A stretch of 64,000 bases of DNA from Sympetrum striolatum (lineage: Eukaryota; Arthropoda; Insecta; Odonata; Libellulidae): positions 70,609,454 through 70,673,453 of the forward strand of contig OX388345.1 in NCBI GenBank assembly GCA_947579665.1, read 5' to 3'. A program made the translations under genes and the position numbers. This document shows positions 1 to 11,060 of this stretch, piece after piece; position 1 is the first letter of the stretch; every line of letters starts with the position of its first letter. Under the pieces are notes generated by a model that was not told the DNA's origin, ran no database searches, and worked only from the letters and a program-made list of their open reading frames with translations.

Positions 1-635
1 ACATTTGTTGAAGTGCGTAAAAAAATTGACGTATGATTTAAAGTTTCACTATTTATTTGAAGCGAAATAAGTGGATGAAAAAACAGCTACTCTCCTAAAA
101 TGTTCTAGGAAAAAATCGCCATTTCTTTTCTATAAATATGAATGACCGCATTAAATCATCATTCTCTGAATTTTTGTCTACTGCTTATCGTCAAGGTCAG
201 TGAGATTGTTTATTAGTGCGATAGGAAAAGAATGTCCACAGAAACGTTGATTCCATAGCTATAAAAAGAGTGGAAATCTTGGTATTATTTATTATTTTTA
301 CTAGCTAGGATGGTTTTTTAGGGAAAATTCGCATTTTTTCGATTTGTCCTTAAGCAGTCAGCAAATCAATTACTACTTCATTTCAACTTACTTCTCCATG
401 TATAGTGACTATTATTTATCTGAATAAATATGGCAACCTTGTTCGGAAGAACACCAATTTAGCAATTAATTCAATCAATCGTACTATTATTGTTGAAATT
501 TGCAAATCGTCTTTATACGTTTTTTAATATCCTAAAGGTTTTTTTCTATCTTCACTAAATATCGTATTATTATTGTTTGCTGAAGAGAACATTGTACTAA
601 AAAACTCTCTTTATGAATTTCATGTTACAAGAAGC
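1..635. other. AT-rich non-coding DNA, nothing recognised
   Basis: Low-complexity AT-rich sequence with short homopolymer runs and frequent stops in all frames. No repeat, hairpin or coding signal was recognised before the LINE fragment. Confidence 0.6.
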
Positions 636-749
636 GTGTCTCAAGGATTTGTCTTAGGACCACTGTTATTTATGATTGACTCAACTAATACTTTTTTTAA
701 GTTGAAAATTCTCGCTGTAAATATTGCTACCACCATCTTTGCTTATGCA
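636..749 (+). pseudogene. Decayed LINE reverse transcriptase fragment
   Basis: Read from 636 in one frame, the sequence gives SQGFVLGPLLFMID at residues 2-15. This matches the RT motif of non-LTR retrotransposons of the Jockey/CR1 type, usually QGSVLGPLLF followed by an acidic or Asn-Asp pair. About 20 codons later the same frame gives ATTIFAYA, at the spacing expected for the catalytic F-A-D-D box; both aspartates are lost (A-Y-A). An in-frame TAA follows at 750. No further RT domain (fingers, thumb, endonuclease) was found on either side, so this is a short dead remnant of the palm domain. The family is known to copy its RNA at the target site; this copy cannot. Assignment to non-LTR RT is fairly secure, the clade is not. 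Confidence 0.7.
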
Positions 750-752
750 TAA

Positions 753-3670
753 ATTATTTAGGAAGAAAGAAAAATTATTGAAGCTATCCTTGCCATCAGC
801 TTTCCCCGTTTCAGTAATGGTCAAAGGCCTGTTTTTTTGAAGACCGATAGCAAGGAGTTCAATGATCTTGACGTGAAGTCGTTCTAGGAGGGCTGGAAAA
901 TTCATAACATGGAATTACCCCTCTCAAAATACTTCTCCTTTTAAAATTTAAAGATGATTTACGCATCCTCGCGAACGATTTAATGAGTTAACGTCCAATA
1001 TTTACCATCAGAACATAAGAAGAAAGGGCCCTTTGTTGCATCCGCTCTCATACGTCAGATTCACTTCGAATCAAAGACGTATCGCGTGATGTTTGTTCCG
1101 CGCTCGAAAAGAGCTTTGCCACCGATACTGGTAACATCTTTTACGCCTCTTCAACTTTACGAGTTCGAATCCAGATTTATCGCGGCTTTTTATGCCGAAC
1201 TGAGATACTCTCTCGGGAACTCCAAAGACTTTTGCTCCCTTCCATGTCATTGCCTCGAAGCTATTAAAATCGCCATAACTCATTTATCGACGAAAAGCCT
1301 TTGAAAATCCCTATCAACGGTCGAATGGGAGCGAACATGTTTTTAGGGGGGATATAGGACGAGCAGGCATCAAACTAGACTGGATCTACGATCTGAATTC
1401 GCTGGACCGTTACGTTTATGATGTGATGCGGGCTCGTTTGGAGTGAAGGATGGAATGCTAACTGCATTCGATTGAGTGTGAATCTAATTTTCAGTTGAAT
1501 ATACATTAAGTAGTATTTAGAGACTTGAATATGAATTGTTACGGGGAACATAATTGGATTTAATTGACGGTTCATTGAGAAACATCAAATAATCACTGTC
1601 TTGTTTAGGAAATGAGGACGTTGATGTATGCGATTGCCTTAAGGCACCGGAAATTTTAATGGTCGAATCGAACTGAAAGATTTAGTTTTACATTCATCAT
1701 TTAAATGAGGATTATTTTAGAGTGGCAAAAAAATAGGCTTAAACGAAAACAGCTGTACAAAAACACAGAATTGTTTTTCCTTTCCCTTGAAACTGCATTT
1801 TTCAACTATCTTCACACGATCAGCCAAAATTGATTTTATCATAATCCACCTAACCTACAGATGCCTTTTGCTTTTTATTTGTTGCGCTATTATAAGTTAA
1901 CAATTCTGGTAAATCATTTGGATTTTTTATTTACTCTCATAGTAAACACCTTACTTTCTTTGCGGATATTTCTTCTCATCTCCGTACAAAACAGTCAGAT
2001 GTTTTTAATATCCATCCAACTTATTATTGAACCTCTTTCTTATTTAATTTTTATCTACATTTTTATATTTTTGTAACAAACTTCTTGCAGTTTTTGAACT
2101 AGTTTTTGTCTATTTTGTATTATTTTCATGTTTCCTCCTAAAATTTCGCATTCTATTAGAGTTTTAAATAAATTTCACCTTACAGTTATGTTTAAGTTAA
2201 TTTTAGTATGGAACGGTCAAGTTCCAATTTTACCTTTCACCTGATATTAGGGCAGACTTATAAATTTGTTTACATGCTTTGATATTATTTTTTTCGTCAT
2301 TTCTGCACCATCAGGTTGAATATACCTGACAAACAGTGTGCGAGTTCCTCTTTAGATTCAAGGTTCGATATTTAATTGTATCTGAGATTAATTAAATTAA
2401 TTTGTTTTAATGTGAAACAAAGGACGGTTGCCTGTTCCCATTGTTGTTCGAGCATTGTCGATTTCGATTGTTACTTCCGACAATGCCTTGTACTCTTTGT
2501 TTACTGACCTTGAATAAAGGGAAACAAGCCCTTGGCTCTGTACCATAACCTTAGGTAGGTATATATTTTGCCTCCTCTCATTTTCAATCCGAGTTTGCGG
2601 TCAATTCCAAAATCATTCCAGCATCTCGCAGTAAACTCCGTTAATATCAAACCGTACGAAACTATAATCGGAAGTCATTCGGCCGTAAACGATCTTTTTA
2701 TTGCGCGCCATTGATAGTCGATTGTTTCGCTCTCTAGCTCTCTCGGCGGTGTTTATTCTTGTCAATCAACTTTCCCGTCATCTAAAGCTCACACATCATT
2801 GGTTTCGTTTTTTTTTTGTTTTCGAAGGCCCGTTTATTTCGACTCCTCATGGAGATACTTATTAGCACGTTGACCGCTTTTTTCCCACTAATTCGACGAA
2901 GAGGTAAAAGTTTTAGGAGTGAAAGGTTTTCAAATTATAGAGAATCTCAGGTATTTCCCCAGGCGTTTGTTTTATCGCGAGTTTCCCTATCCAGATGAGC
3001 TCCCAAAATGTAGCCCGCTTCTATTTTGGTCCCCTCTTCTATCGGGGAGGGGGACTAGCTCTAATCGGACAAGTGGCGACCCCAGTGACCTCGTTCTGGG
3101 CCGCTGGCCTTCATTTCTGGATCCCTCCGAGATCGACTGTATTTGCAATGCTTACCATTTTTAATGTGTAGGAAACTTCGATGACGCGCAGCTCAAAATA
3201 GAATTATTAAAGAATGGATTAGCTATTTATCAGCTGAAGCTCGGAACGTTATATCCTCTGACTTAAATATTTAATGTATAATTTAAAGGTTTTATTCCAT
3301 TTTTCTTAATCCTAGCCGATTAGTGGGGGCTGTGCTAAATTAAAAATAAGTTAATTATTTATTTTAATCACTGCTTCCCATCCATGCGTCTTCCGCAGTG
3401 CACTAACATATTTTTTTAAATCATAACGGGATAGTAGAAAAGGCGTTTTTATATCTTTTGTGTGTTGAAATAAAAAACAAGCTCACTGCGAGATAATTTC
3501 CTACGTAGAGCCTCCAAAAACCAGGTCAGTTTGTTTTAATGGAAAAGAATGAATAGTTTAATCTTTATTTTCATTCATCCATTATTTTTAAAATATTACC
3601 ACTTTAACGTAATGCATATCTATTTTAGAAGCTATAATGTGATAACTAAAGAGAAAAAAGGAACACGGCT
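753..3670. other. AT-rich non-coding DNA
   Basis: Mostly AT-rich with no recognised repeat. Slightly GC-richer stretches at 1030-1340 and 2560-3165 give short open frames (60-80 codons) with no domain, no good start context and no splice pattern. Read as intergenic or intronic. Confidence 0.5.
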
Positions 3671-3673
3671 CTG

Positions 3674-3778
3674 TTATTAACATTAAGAGTTAAAAAAAAA
3701 CTTCAAATAGCCGATAGGATTATGATACCTAAACGGAAAACTCGGCTATTTGGAGCTTTCTTAACACTTACTGTTATC
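3674..3778. repeat. Foldback element with about 40-bp arms
   Basis: Left arm 3674-3714 and right arm 3742-3778 are imperfect reverse complements. The inner 11 bp (CAAATAGCCGA and TCGGCTATTTG) are perfect and the outer parts match with scattered changes and one indel. The loop is about 27 nt (3715-3741). This is the structure of a small foldback or MITE-like element; no target duplication was identified. Confidence 0.6.
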
Positions 3779-3781
3779 ATA

Positions 3782-5510
3782 TGATGTATTTATGCTCATT
3801 TTCATTTATACATATTAGAAAGGTTTTCTGAATATTCCGTTAGATAAAGGATTAGGTTTAAGAATGTATTTTCTAAGGATCATCGGGAGCTAATACGGGT
3901 GCAAAGAATATGTTAGCTTATTTTAATGAAGTAGGTATACTTATTTATGTTTTAGAATAGATATCACTCACAGAAGTATTTAGATTCCATGTTTTAATTC
4001 GATCCGATTCAATATACTTGTAGTTTATAGTAAAATAGTTCCTCTTATATCGATTTCTTTGTAAGATGTTATCCTACGCCCATTCTTTACATTCCATCTT
4101 GGAATTATGATCCCGGTTGTTGTAGATCTTTCCCCCTACCTGTTGGGCCCACGATCATCTCCATAAAAAAATCATATAATTGCAATTCATGGCAATCCCC
4201 AACTCTACCCATATAGCCTATTCGTGCGTTGCACTAGTTAACTTCCCCATGAGTAAGTCATTCCACGTTTAAGGTGGTAATCATAACATCAACTACTCCT
4301 CCAAAACGCCTGCATAAACTTAACGCCATATTTAGACCTTCGACACAATGGAGTTTTACTGCCCATGATAACAGGTGTGCCGCTTCTTGCTCCTTAAGAA
4401 ACTGTTATATTGTAGGAAATTTTACACTGATGGTGGGCTTGTAATTCTTGCAATAATGGAGGCCTCATAAACTCGGGTACCGGAGGACCTTTCGAATTGA
4501 GGGTCTTCTTTGAGTGACGGCCCCTAGGGACGTTGGGGTTACTGGAAAGTCTTTTTGGATAGAGGTTCTGGTTGTTACCCTAATGTGATTTCGTCCAGGT
4601 GACCCTCTCGATGTTCACCACACCTTCACACCCTCAGGGTGACCACCGATGTGTTCCTTCGGTTCTTGCTTCTTGGACACTTTCCCATATATCCAGGGTT
4701 GCCACATTCCGAATTTGATGGTCATATTTAAAATATAAGTAAGAAATCTATATATTTATCTTTAAAGAAAGCCGAAATTCTGCAGCAACACCATTCTGAA
4801 CTAACATCGACCCTTAAAATGAACTCTCCAATTTTATTTTCTATATCGACTTTAGAATACTATAGCTGCACTAACCAAATATCCACTAATATTCGCAAAG
4901 TTGTCATGATTTTAGGAATTATGCACAAAAAATTAAAAACCTATGTATTTACTAACGCATCCAAAGCATCATCATAACCTTCTTTAAACTTAACGCTGAA
5001 AAGTAAGTATTACTATTAATACCTACCTACATCTAGTGGATTTAGTTGTCACCGTAGAAATTAAAAATCTAACAGAACTAACTGTAAAGAGAAATTCTCA
5101 AATTCGAAATAAACGCAGCAATATAAAACGTAGACATAGTATCTTAAATTTTATGCTCTGCTATTTTTACGACATCTTTTGTATCAAATTTCGTAGCATC
5201 TTTGTTTGATTGCCACCTCGATAATTTTGCGTAGTAATATTTTTCTGAAGAATCTACATTATGGTATTTGTTTTAATGCTATTGATAACCGAATATAATA
5301 AGGTGTTTATTATCCTAAAATAAATATTTCTTTGAGAACGTAAATAAAACGAATTTTAACAATATGGGTACAAAAATATATATCTTTAAAAATTATTACA
5401 CGATGTTTCTCGTCTCAATCCTTCACCGAAATATTCGACTTAACTTTTAGATTATTTTAGCAGATTCATAACTTTAAGTTGACTAATAAAGGTATACCGC
5501 TGATGGCAAA
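3782..5510. other. Non-coding DNA, mixed composition
   Basis: AT-rich flanks around a patch of more balanced composition at about 4120-4720, rich in GGTGACC-like words (for example around 4595-4655). No open frame longer than 60 codons and no recognised family. The balanced patch could be an old unclassified transposon. Confidence 0.4.
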
Positions 5511-5513
5511 GTA

Positions 5514-5590
5514 ATAGAATAATAGTCACTAAATACCTAAACCCTCAAATAATGTTTGATGGCTTGGGTATTTAGTGAATATTATTCTTT
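5514..5590. repeat. Foldback hairpin with about 30-bp arms
   Basis: Left arm 5514-5543 and right arm 5561-5590 pair almost throughout: AATAATAGTCACTAAATACC faces the reverse complement of GGTATTTAGTGAATATTATT with one mismatch, and pairing continues inward and outward. The loop is about 17 nt. It resembles the 3674-3778 foldback in architecture but not in sequence. Confidence 0.65.
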
Positions 5591-5593
5591 ACG

Positions 5594-7050
5594 TTGACTG
5601 TATATTGGGATAATAAAATTGAAACTTTGGTGCTTTGGGTATGAGCATTCTATGTAATTCTTCACTCATTGCGGTCTCTATAAACCAATTGTCCATCTAA
5701 ATCCACTAAATTACAATCGTTCGCCAACTGATATTATATCCTGGCTGAGAGTAGCTGCGATGCATGGTCTTCTTCTTTCTCCTCAAACCACCTTACCCGT
5801 CTTCTTCTTCCACACCACGTGCTCCGAGGAAAAGTGGAGAGATGGACTCTCTCTCCACAGGTTCGCCCATCCGCTCCCCCCCCCATTGGCCCGGGGGCAC
5901 TCTCGGCAGACGGTCTCAACATCCGCCGACGTCTTTCGATGCAACGCAGAAGACCCATCAGAGAACTTGTTCTCCCCGAAATGCGGGTGGTGTCCGTAAC
6001 CCTATAGCTTCCCTTTATTTTTATTTAATCGGTTTCTGGAGGGAAAATAGGTCGGGGGAGGGCTTAATTGTTGCGGTGGGATGCTGGGTTGTTGTTGCTC
6101 TACTTTTTACGTTTTCTCCTGATGAAAGGACCAGGATCGGTTTTCTCTCTCTATTGGTCTCTTTTGGGAATTCTGAGGTTGTCTGTCTCAAATTGGGTTA
6201 GGGATACTGATATTTCTAGTGGATTTCTCCAGCCGCAAATTGGGTAAAAAAATTAATTAACAGTCGTGTTAAATTAGTCTTTTGTTAGTTATTGATAAAT
6301 AACAGGGTATGAGATCATCCATAAACATTTTTTTTCAGCAGTGTGATTTGACGTACAATAAATTTCCGGAATGTTATTTATGGAATAATATTCCGGTGGG
6401 TACATTATCACAATACTATTTTATTTTAACTTATTTCCTCACTATACTTTTATATAAATTCATACGCATTACTAATTACAGCAGAACAATATAATATAAT
6501 TTCAATACAATACAGCAGTACTTTTATCTCTCGTTACAACTATACAATATCACTATACACGTGTCATTTGGCTATAACTGTACGTACATAATACAGTTAT
6601 TACCCTTGCAAATATAACTTTTTCACATAAAAGATAAATCATTCCATACAACTATACGCGTATTAAAGTCCGATCCTTACTAAAGCTCCTTAATTATCAT
6701 ACAAATTATTTTCAGGGATCCTTTTTATCATGATTCAAAACTTGTGACTATAAATAAGACTGAGACATAAGTGAATGCATTTTCTCTACCCTTTACCTAA
6801 ATAATGAGGTTCCGTTTTCTTTCGCTAAACTAAATTCCTCCTTCTGTTGATCCTTTTTCCCTATCCAAAGGGACATTTTAAAAATTATGTTTACCACATC
6901 CCATATCCATAACAAACTTACATAACTGTTTCATACTTTTTTTGTTCGTCTTTCTCTCAACTTTTTGTAATTTTCTTGCTATTTATGCTGTACGTGGTAA
7001 ATTTATGAGAATTTATTTTTATATTTCTACTTATTATATTTTTACCGTAA
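5594..7050. other. Non-coding DNA with a GC-richer patch
   Basis: 5760-6060 is GC- and CpG-richer than its surroundings and carries overlapping open frames on both strands (up to 145 codons at 5764-6201 +), of low complexity and without recognisable domains. The rest is AT-rich; a small hairpin (ATAACTGTA / TACAGTTAT) lies at about 6573-6601. No gene is supported. Confidence 0.4.
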
Positions 7051-7102
7051 ATTGGCATTTCATGCTGTATGTGATGAATGAATGAATAAATAAATAAATG
7101 AA
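7051..7102 (+). repeat. Probable degenerate LINE 3' tail
   Basis: A CATGCTGTATG core is followed by GAATGAATGAATAAATAAATAAATG. The layout (a CTGTATG core, then a short AT tandem tail) is like the better preserved tail at 41231-41299. Non-LTR retrotransposons of several clades end in such short tandem tails. The body of the element is not recognisable. Confidence 0.4.
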
Positions 7103-10100
7103 AAATATTGCATGCTTCGAGGAATGGTAGCAGAAACCATGACATTATGAGAGTTTCAGGAAAATATGTCGGTCATTTTCCAGACACCCAATTTCGTGGG
7201 TACCCTCTAAAATATTCATTCATACTCTTCCACATTCACTTCTATTAATTTCGGGATATCTCAATTTTTCCGGACGGTTAAATTCGGTTGAAGGGGATAC
7301 CCTTCGGGCTTTGGGGTCCCCAACGTGATTTGGTGGGCCGCCTTCCCCTCGTCCAATTTACGCTCACACGCAGCAACAGGTGTGCGGGCATATCTCGTGC
7401 AGCAGCTGATGGCCCTCTCTCTCACGGCGGAAGTCTTCCCGTCCCTCTTTTTTTGTCGCCGATCGCGGATGGCATTGGTCGTAAACCTCGGGTGAATTGG
7501 AGTCCTTCGTGGAGTTCGACAACATCGCTTCGGAAGGTGTTATTTCCTCCGTAATCGTCGAAGTTTCAATGTTTACCCGCGATTCGGCGTGGGAGTCGCT
7601 TTATAGGAAATAACGGCTGGTGAACGAGGAGGTGTTGATTTTTTAGTTTGTTTCGCAACTAAATGGTGCCTACTTTCGTGAATGTTTTACTGTCGTTTTA
7701 TTTGTGTTTGGATCCGAATTGGGTGGTACATCTGTCGCTCTTTTAGACAACTGGTGATTTCTTCATTTTATCAAGAGAGTTACCGTTGTTTATACGCCTG
7801 AATGAATAGCGATCTCTAATTAGAATTCATGTTCGATTTGTCTATATGTTGTACTAGTAAGTTTTCATGGAGGCTTTTTGGTTTGGAATCATCTAATCAT
7901 AATACGAGGTACCACATACTATACCTGAAAAAGTATGCTTATTTCCATGCAAATTGGGGCTGCGTATTTTTTAAACTGATAGATTTATGTTATAACTAAT
8001 ACTATAGAACATATAAGAGCAGTATTAGATGGAATTTGGATAGTCTGCTAACTCAGCTAAACGGCGGACAGCTGTGGAAAAAATGTCGGAATAAAAATTA
8101 CACTTCACATATTAAGTATGATTTTTCGTCTTGCCATCCGCAATCGATTTCATTTGCAGATATAATTATTTTGAAATAATTGTTTTCATAGTTTACTGCA
8201 TCGATTTTGTGGTTTCTTTTCGTGTCTGACTACTAAAACAGCTTAGGGTAAGAGAGATAAAGAATTTATACCACACCAGAATATTTTAGCAAACTTCTTT
8301 TGGGAAATGATGGCCTAGAATAAGATTGTAAATATAATTATAATTTGGTGTGACTCTTTTTTTAAGCTATTTCTATTCCATGGAAGTTTTAGACTATCCA
8401 TTTATATTCTCATTGAAATAATACTCAGAATATTCACAAAATGTCGGCGATGAAAATACTCAGTCCAAATATACGTTTTCGCGGAAGTCTACTAGACGCC
8501 GAAAGTGGTCCTCGGGTGGAAAAATTCCCAGAATCCTCTCTATTCTCGGAAAGTTTCTAAAATCTCCGTCTGGCTCCAGAGGAAACCCATCGGTGAGGTT
8601 TTGAAAACCAACACTCCCACTCTGATTTCACGGTCTTTCTCAAGACCCTTTCTTCCGACCAACAGACTCCATTGAGTGCTCCTCAACTTCTTTCATCGCC
8701 GCCGTAAAGAGCATACGTCATTAACACGAATCACATAATTGGCCAAATGAAGAATCAATCCTCCGTGGCCTTCTTGTTTTCCCAAAAAAGAAGCGGAGAC
8801 TCGTGATTTATCCATAATGTCTGCAAGCCTTAATGGCTCATCTATCTTTACCGAATCTTTTGGGTTTTTCTCAGCAGGAAGTTTGCCCCGCAATTCTCTC
8901 CGCTTCGTTAATTAGTGGCTGTTAAAAGAAGGAGCCGTTCACCTGGTCAGTCCCATAATGGAAAGCGCTCGCCTTTTTCTTACCTTCGGAACTCTCTTGT
9001 CTTTCTCAGTGGGAAACTAACCTTCTTCACGAAAAACTGCCGAAACTTGCGAACAAGGACTCGGTTTCTGAACCGTGACTTACAAAAGGGAAGCCCTCAC
9101 TCCCACCAGAGACACGCTTTTGTCAGCGGAAACATGGGGTCTCTCCAGGAACCAGGAAGGAAAGACTTTGGGGCTCCGTTTTCTCTTGGGCTCCTTTTAC
9201 AATCATTAGTCATTGGGGTTGCTACGGTTATATATTTTTGTGCAAAAGATTCTGTTGAGATTCCCAATAAATCGAAATGAAAAAGTTTAATAAAATATTT
9301 TGACTTACAGAACCTTAATCACATTACTGGTGGCTCAATTTGAAACCTCCAAAGTTTTCTATTGCCGAGGATATGTCAGTTATAGTTCATATCAGTTATG
9401 ATCAATATCAGTGGTAGCTAATGTCTGTTACAGTTACTAGCTTTCAGTTTCGATCTACATTGTTGAATCACGCAGTAGGGTAATCTCATTAGGATTACAC
9501 CAACTTGTTTATATCGCACAATTATATTAATTTTCGTTCAGCTCAGGATACAATGTAGCTTTTCAATAGCATAAAAAATAAAAAATAAATAAAATTAATG
9601 TTTTAGCGCTCAATAAATCCGCACTTATGATGGAGATTCTTTACTTTTGTAATGGGAAAATAAATGTATGTCAAATAAGAAGATCACACGTTGGGCTTGA
9701 TTTGTTTGCTCAGAGAATGAAATCGATGAAAGAGAGGAGTACAAAGAAGAAATCCTTTTAACCAAGAAAGCTATCTCAAATATTTTCCACTATCGGAAAA
9801 ATACACAAAAACTCAAACACACACCCATACACTCGTTTTCGGCAAACAATTTAATCACAAGGCCGACTTATCAAATCGTTATCGAGAGCCTTTGAGTTAC
9901 ATTGCAGAAAATGCATTGCAGAGGAATGGTTGCATTTAAAAACGTTGATGTACCTCAGCGAGTGTATTTACAGTTGTAGGACTTCATTCAGTCGTTGTTT
10001 ATCCTTTGTTATTTACCTGATGATGGCTCATGAAGAAATGTTTTCCTGTTTCTTGAATGTTTTATATAATTATAATTTTAAATAATTTTCTTTAAAAATA

Positions 10101-10201
10101 CTTCAATTTTATTCCGTTTATATAGATACAGATATGCTAGTTTTAATCCTCTAGTGCTTGTTTATTTATCCAGTGTATTTATCCGTGAATTGCGTTTCGT
10201 G
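7103..10201. other. Non-coding DNA with two GC-richer patches
   Basis: GC-richer stretches at 7260-7620 and 8440-9180 contain only short frames with no recognised domain, such as 7288-7554 (+) and 8915-9280 (+). The remainder is AT-rich. A weak hammerhead-like match at 10017-10038 is listed among the rejected items. Confidence 0.4.
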
Positions 10202-10545
10202 CAGTGCTTCCCAACTTTTCGTGTGTCATACTTTCATGATGGCTCAAGTTTCACGGCACACCAAAAACACCATTAATAGTTTAATTATTAATTAAAATTG
10301 AAGATGAAACTGCAAGATTGGAATAGGTTTTTTTGAATCTCATTTGTGGACTACCTGTAAGTGGAAAAATATCGTAAAACGGAGCGTATATATAAGGTAT
10401 AATTTGAAATTCATATCATACTTAGATCTTACTCGGCACACCAGGAACTTACGAACGGTACACTGTGTACGGTGTGCCGCGAAGGTCTTTTTAAATCCGT
10501 CATTATGCCCCATGTGATGTGCGTAGCATTTCAAAGGATGGGATA
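10202..10545. mobile_element. Degraded hAT-like non-autonomous element
   Basis: The left end CAGTGCTTCCCAACTTTT has the form of a hAT terminal inverted repeat (CAGNG, then TTCCCAAC). The interior carries the word CGGCACACC at 10254-10262 and 10434-10442 and its reverse complement GGTGTGCCG at 10471-10479, the last two forming a hairpin. Such words recur near the ends of many hAT elements. The right end is poorly preserved: GGATGGGATAGCC near 10538 is only similar to an inverted end, and no matching 8-bp target duplication was found. No transposase reading frame is present. Confidence 0.5.
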
Positions 10546-10739
10546 GCCTTATTATAAACATACCGACCATCGTCAGAAAAATTACCCTTGCCTCAAACTG
10601 CTCGTGACGTACATCTCTGAAAAAGCATGATCTTAACATTTCGACAAACTGTTCAACAGTTCTCCAATTCCTACGTTTCGCGCAATGTATTTCACGGGCG
10701 AGAGCTCCTTCCCAGCGCACACTACCAGTCTCCATCACC

Positions 10740-11060
10740 CCTCCCCTCTCTTCTCTTCCGTTGTTCCATACTCTTCTTCCCCACCCCTTCTCCCCCTCCC
10801 TCCCCCCCTCCAGACACTCCTGCCGAGCGCGTCCTATCCCCGTCGGTTCAGAGAGGTCTCTCCCTGCGCAGCGCGCGGTTCGTTCCTGACGGCCATGTTA
10901 CGGCAGCAATGGCGGGTGCCGAAGAAGGCGATGGAATTATCCTCATCAAATGTAAGTACTCGATTCCCTATGCAGCGGCCCGTTATGGATGCGCCCCCGT
11001 TCTCCAGTTCCTCCGTCGTACGTGACCACCTCCCGCCCACTTTCCCTGCCGGAGTTTTTA
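10740..11060 (+). promoter_or_regulatory. GC/CpG-rich patch, possible promoter and 5' UTR
   Basis: A polypyrimidine stretch (10740-10820) is followed by a sharply GC- and CpG-rich run (10820-10920) just upstream of the candidate first exon. An ATG at 10895 lies out of frame with the one at 10909, so a real transcript would carry an upstream start codon. No TATA box was seen, and no convincing initiator was identified (TCAGAG near 10851 is a partial match only). Promoter identity is inferred from composition and position. Confidence 0.3.
10909..10951 (+). CDS. Candidate first coding exon (14 codons plus 1 nt), gene unknown
   Basis: ATG at 10909 is in an acceptable context (GCAATGG, purine at -3 and G at +4). 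It opens a frame reading MAGAEEGDGIILIK before a textbook splice donor (T|GTAAGT, donor GT at 10952), leaving the exon in phase 1. It sits at the downstream edge of the window's most promoter-like CpG-rich patch, as expected of a first exon. The peptide is not low-complexity, but I do not recognise the family. No acceptor or second exon was identified in the remaining 53 kb, so either the first intron is very long or the call is wrong. Against it: the exon is tiny, an out-of-frame ATG lies 14 nt upstream, and GTAAGT occurs by chance. Without transcript evidence this is only a hypothesis. Confidence 0.33.

Noticed and set aside
10017..10038. Second hammerhead-like motif (CTGATGA ... GAAA)
   Set aside because: Stem II does not pair and the stem III/cleavage-site positions after GAAA are wrong; at best a badly decayed copy.
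10340..10738. 132-codon minus-strand frame across the hAT-like element
   Set aside because: No transposase motif; the translation runs through non-coding repeat words and unrelated flank.
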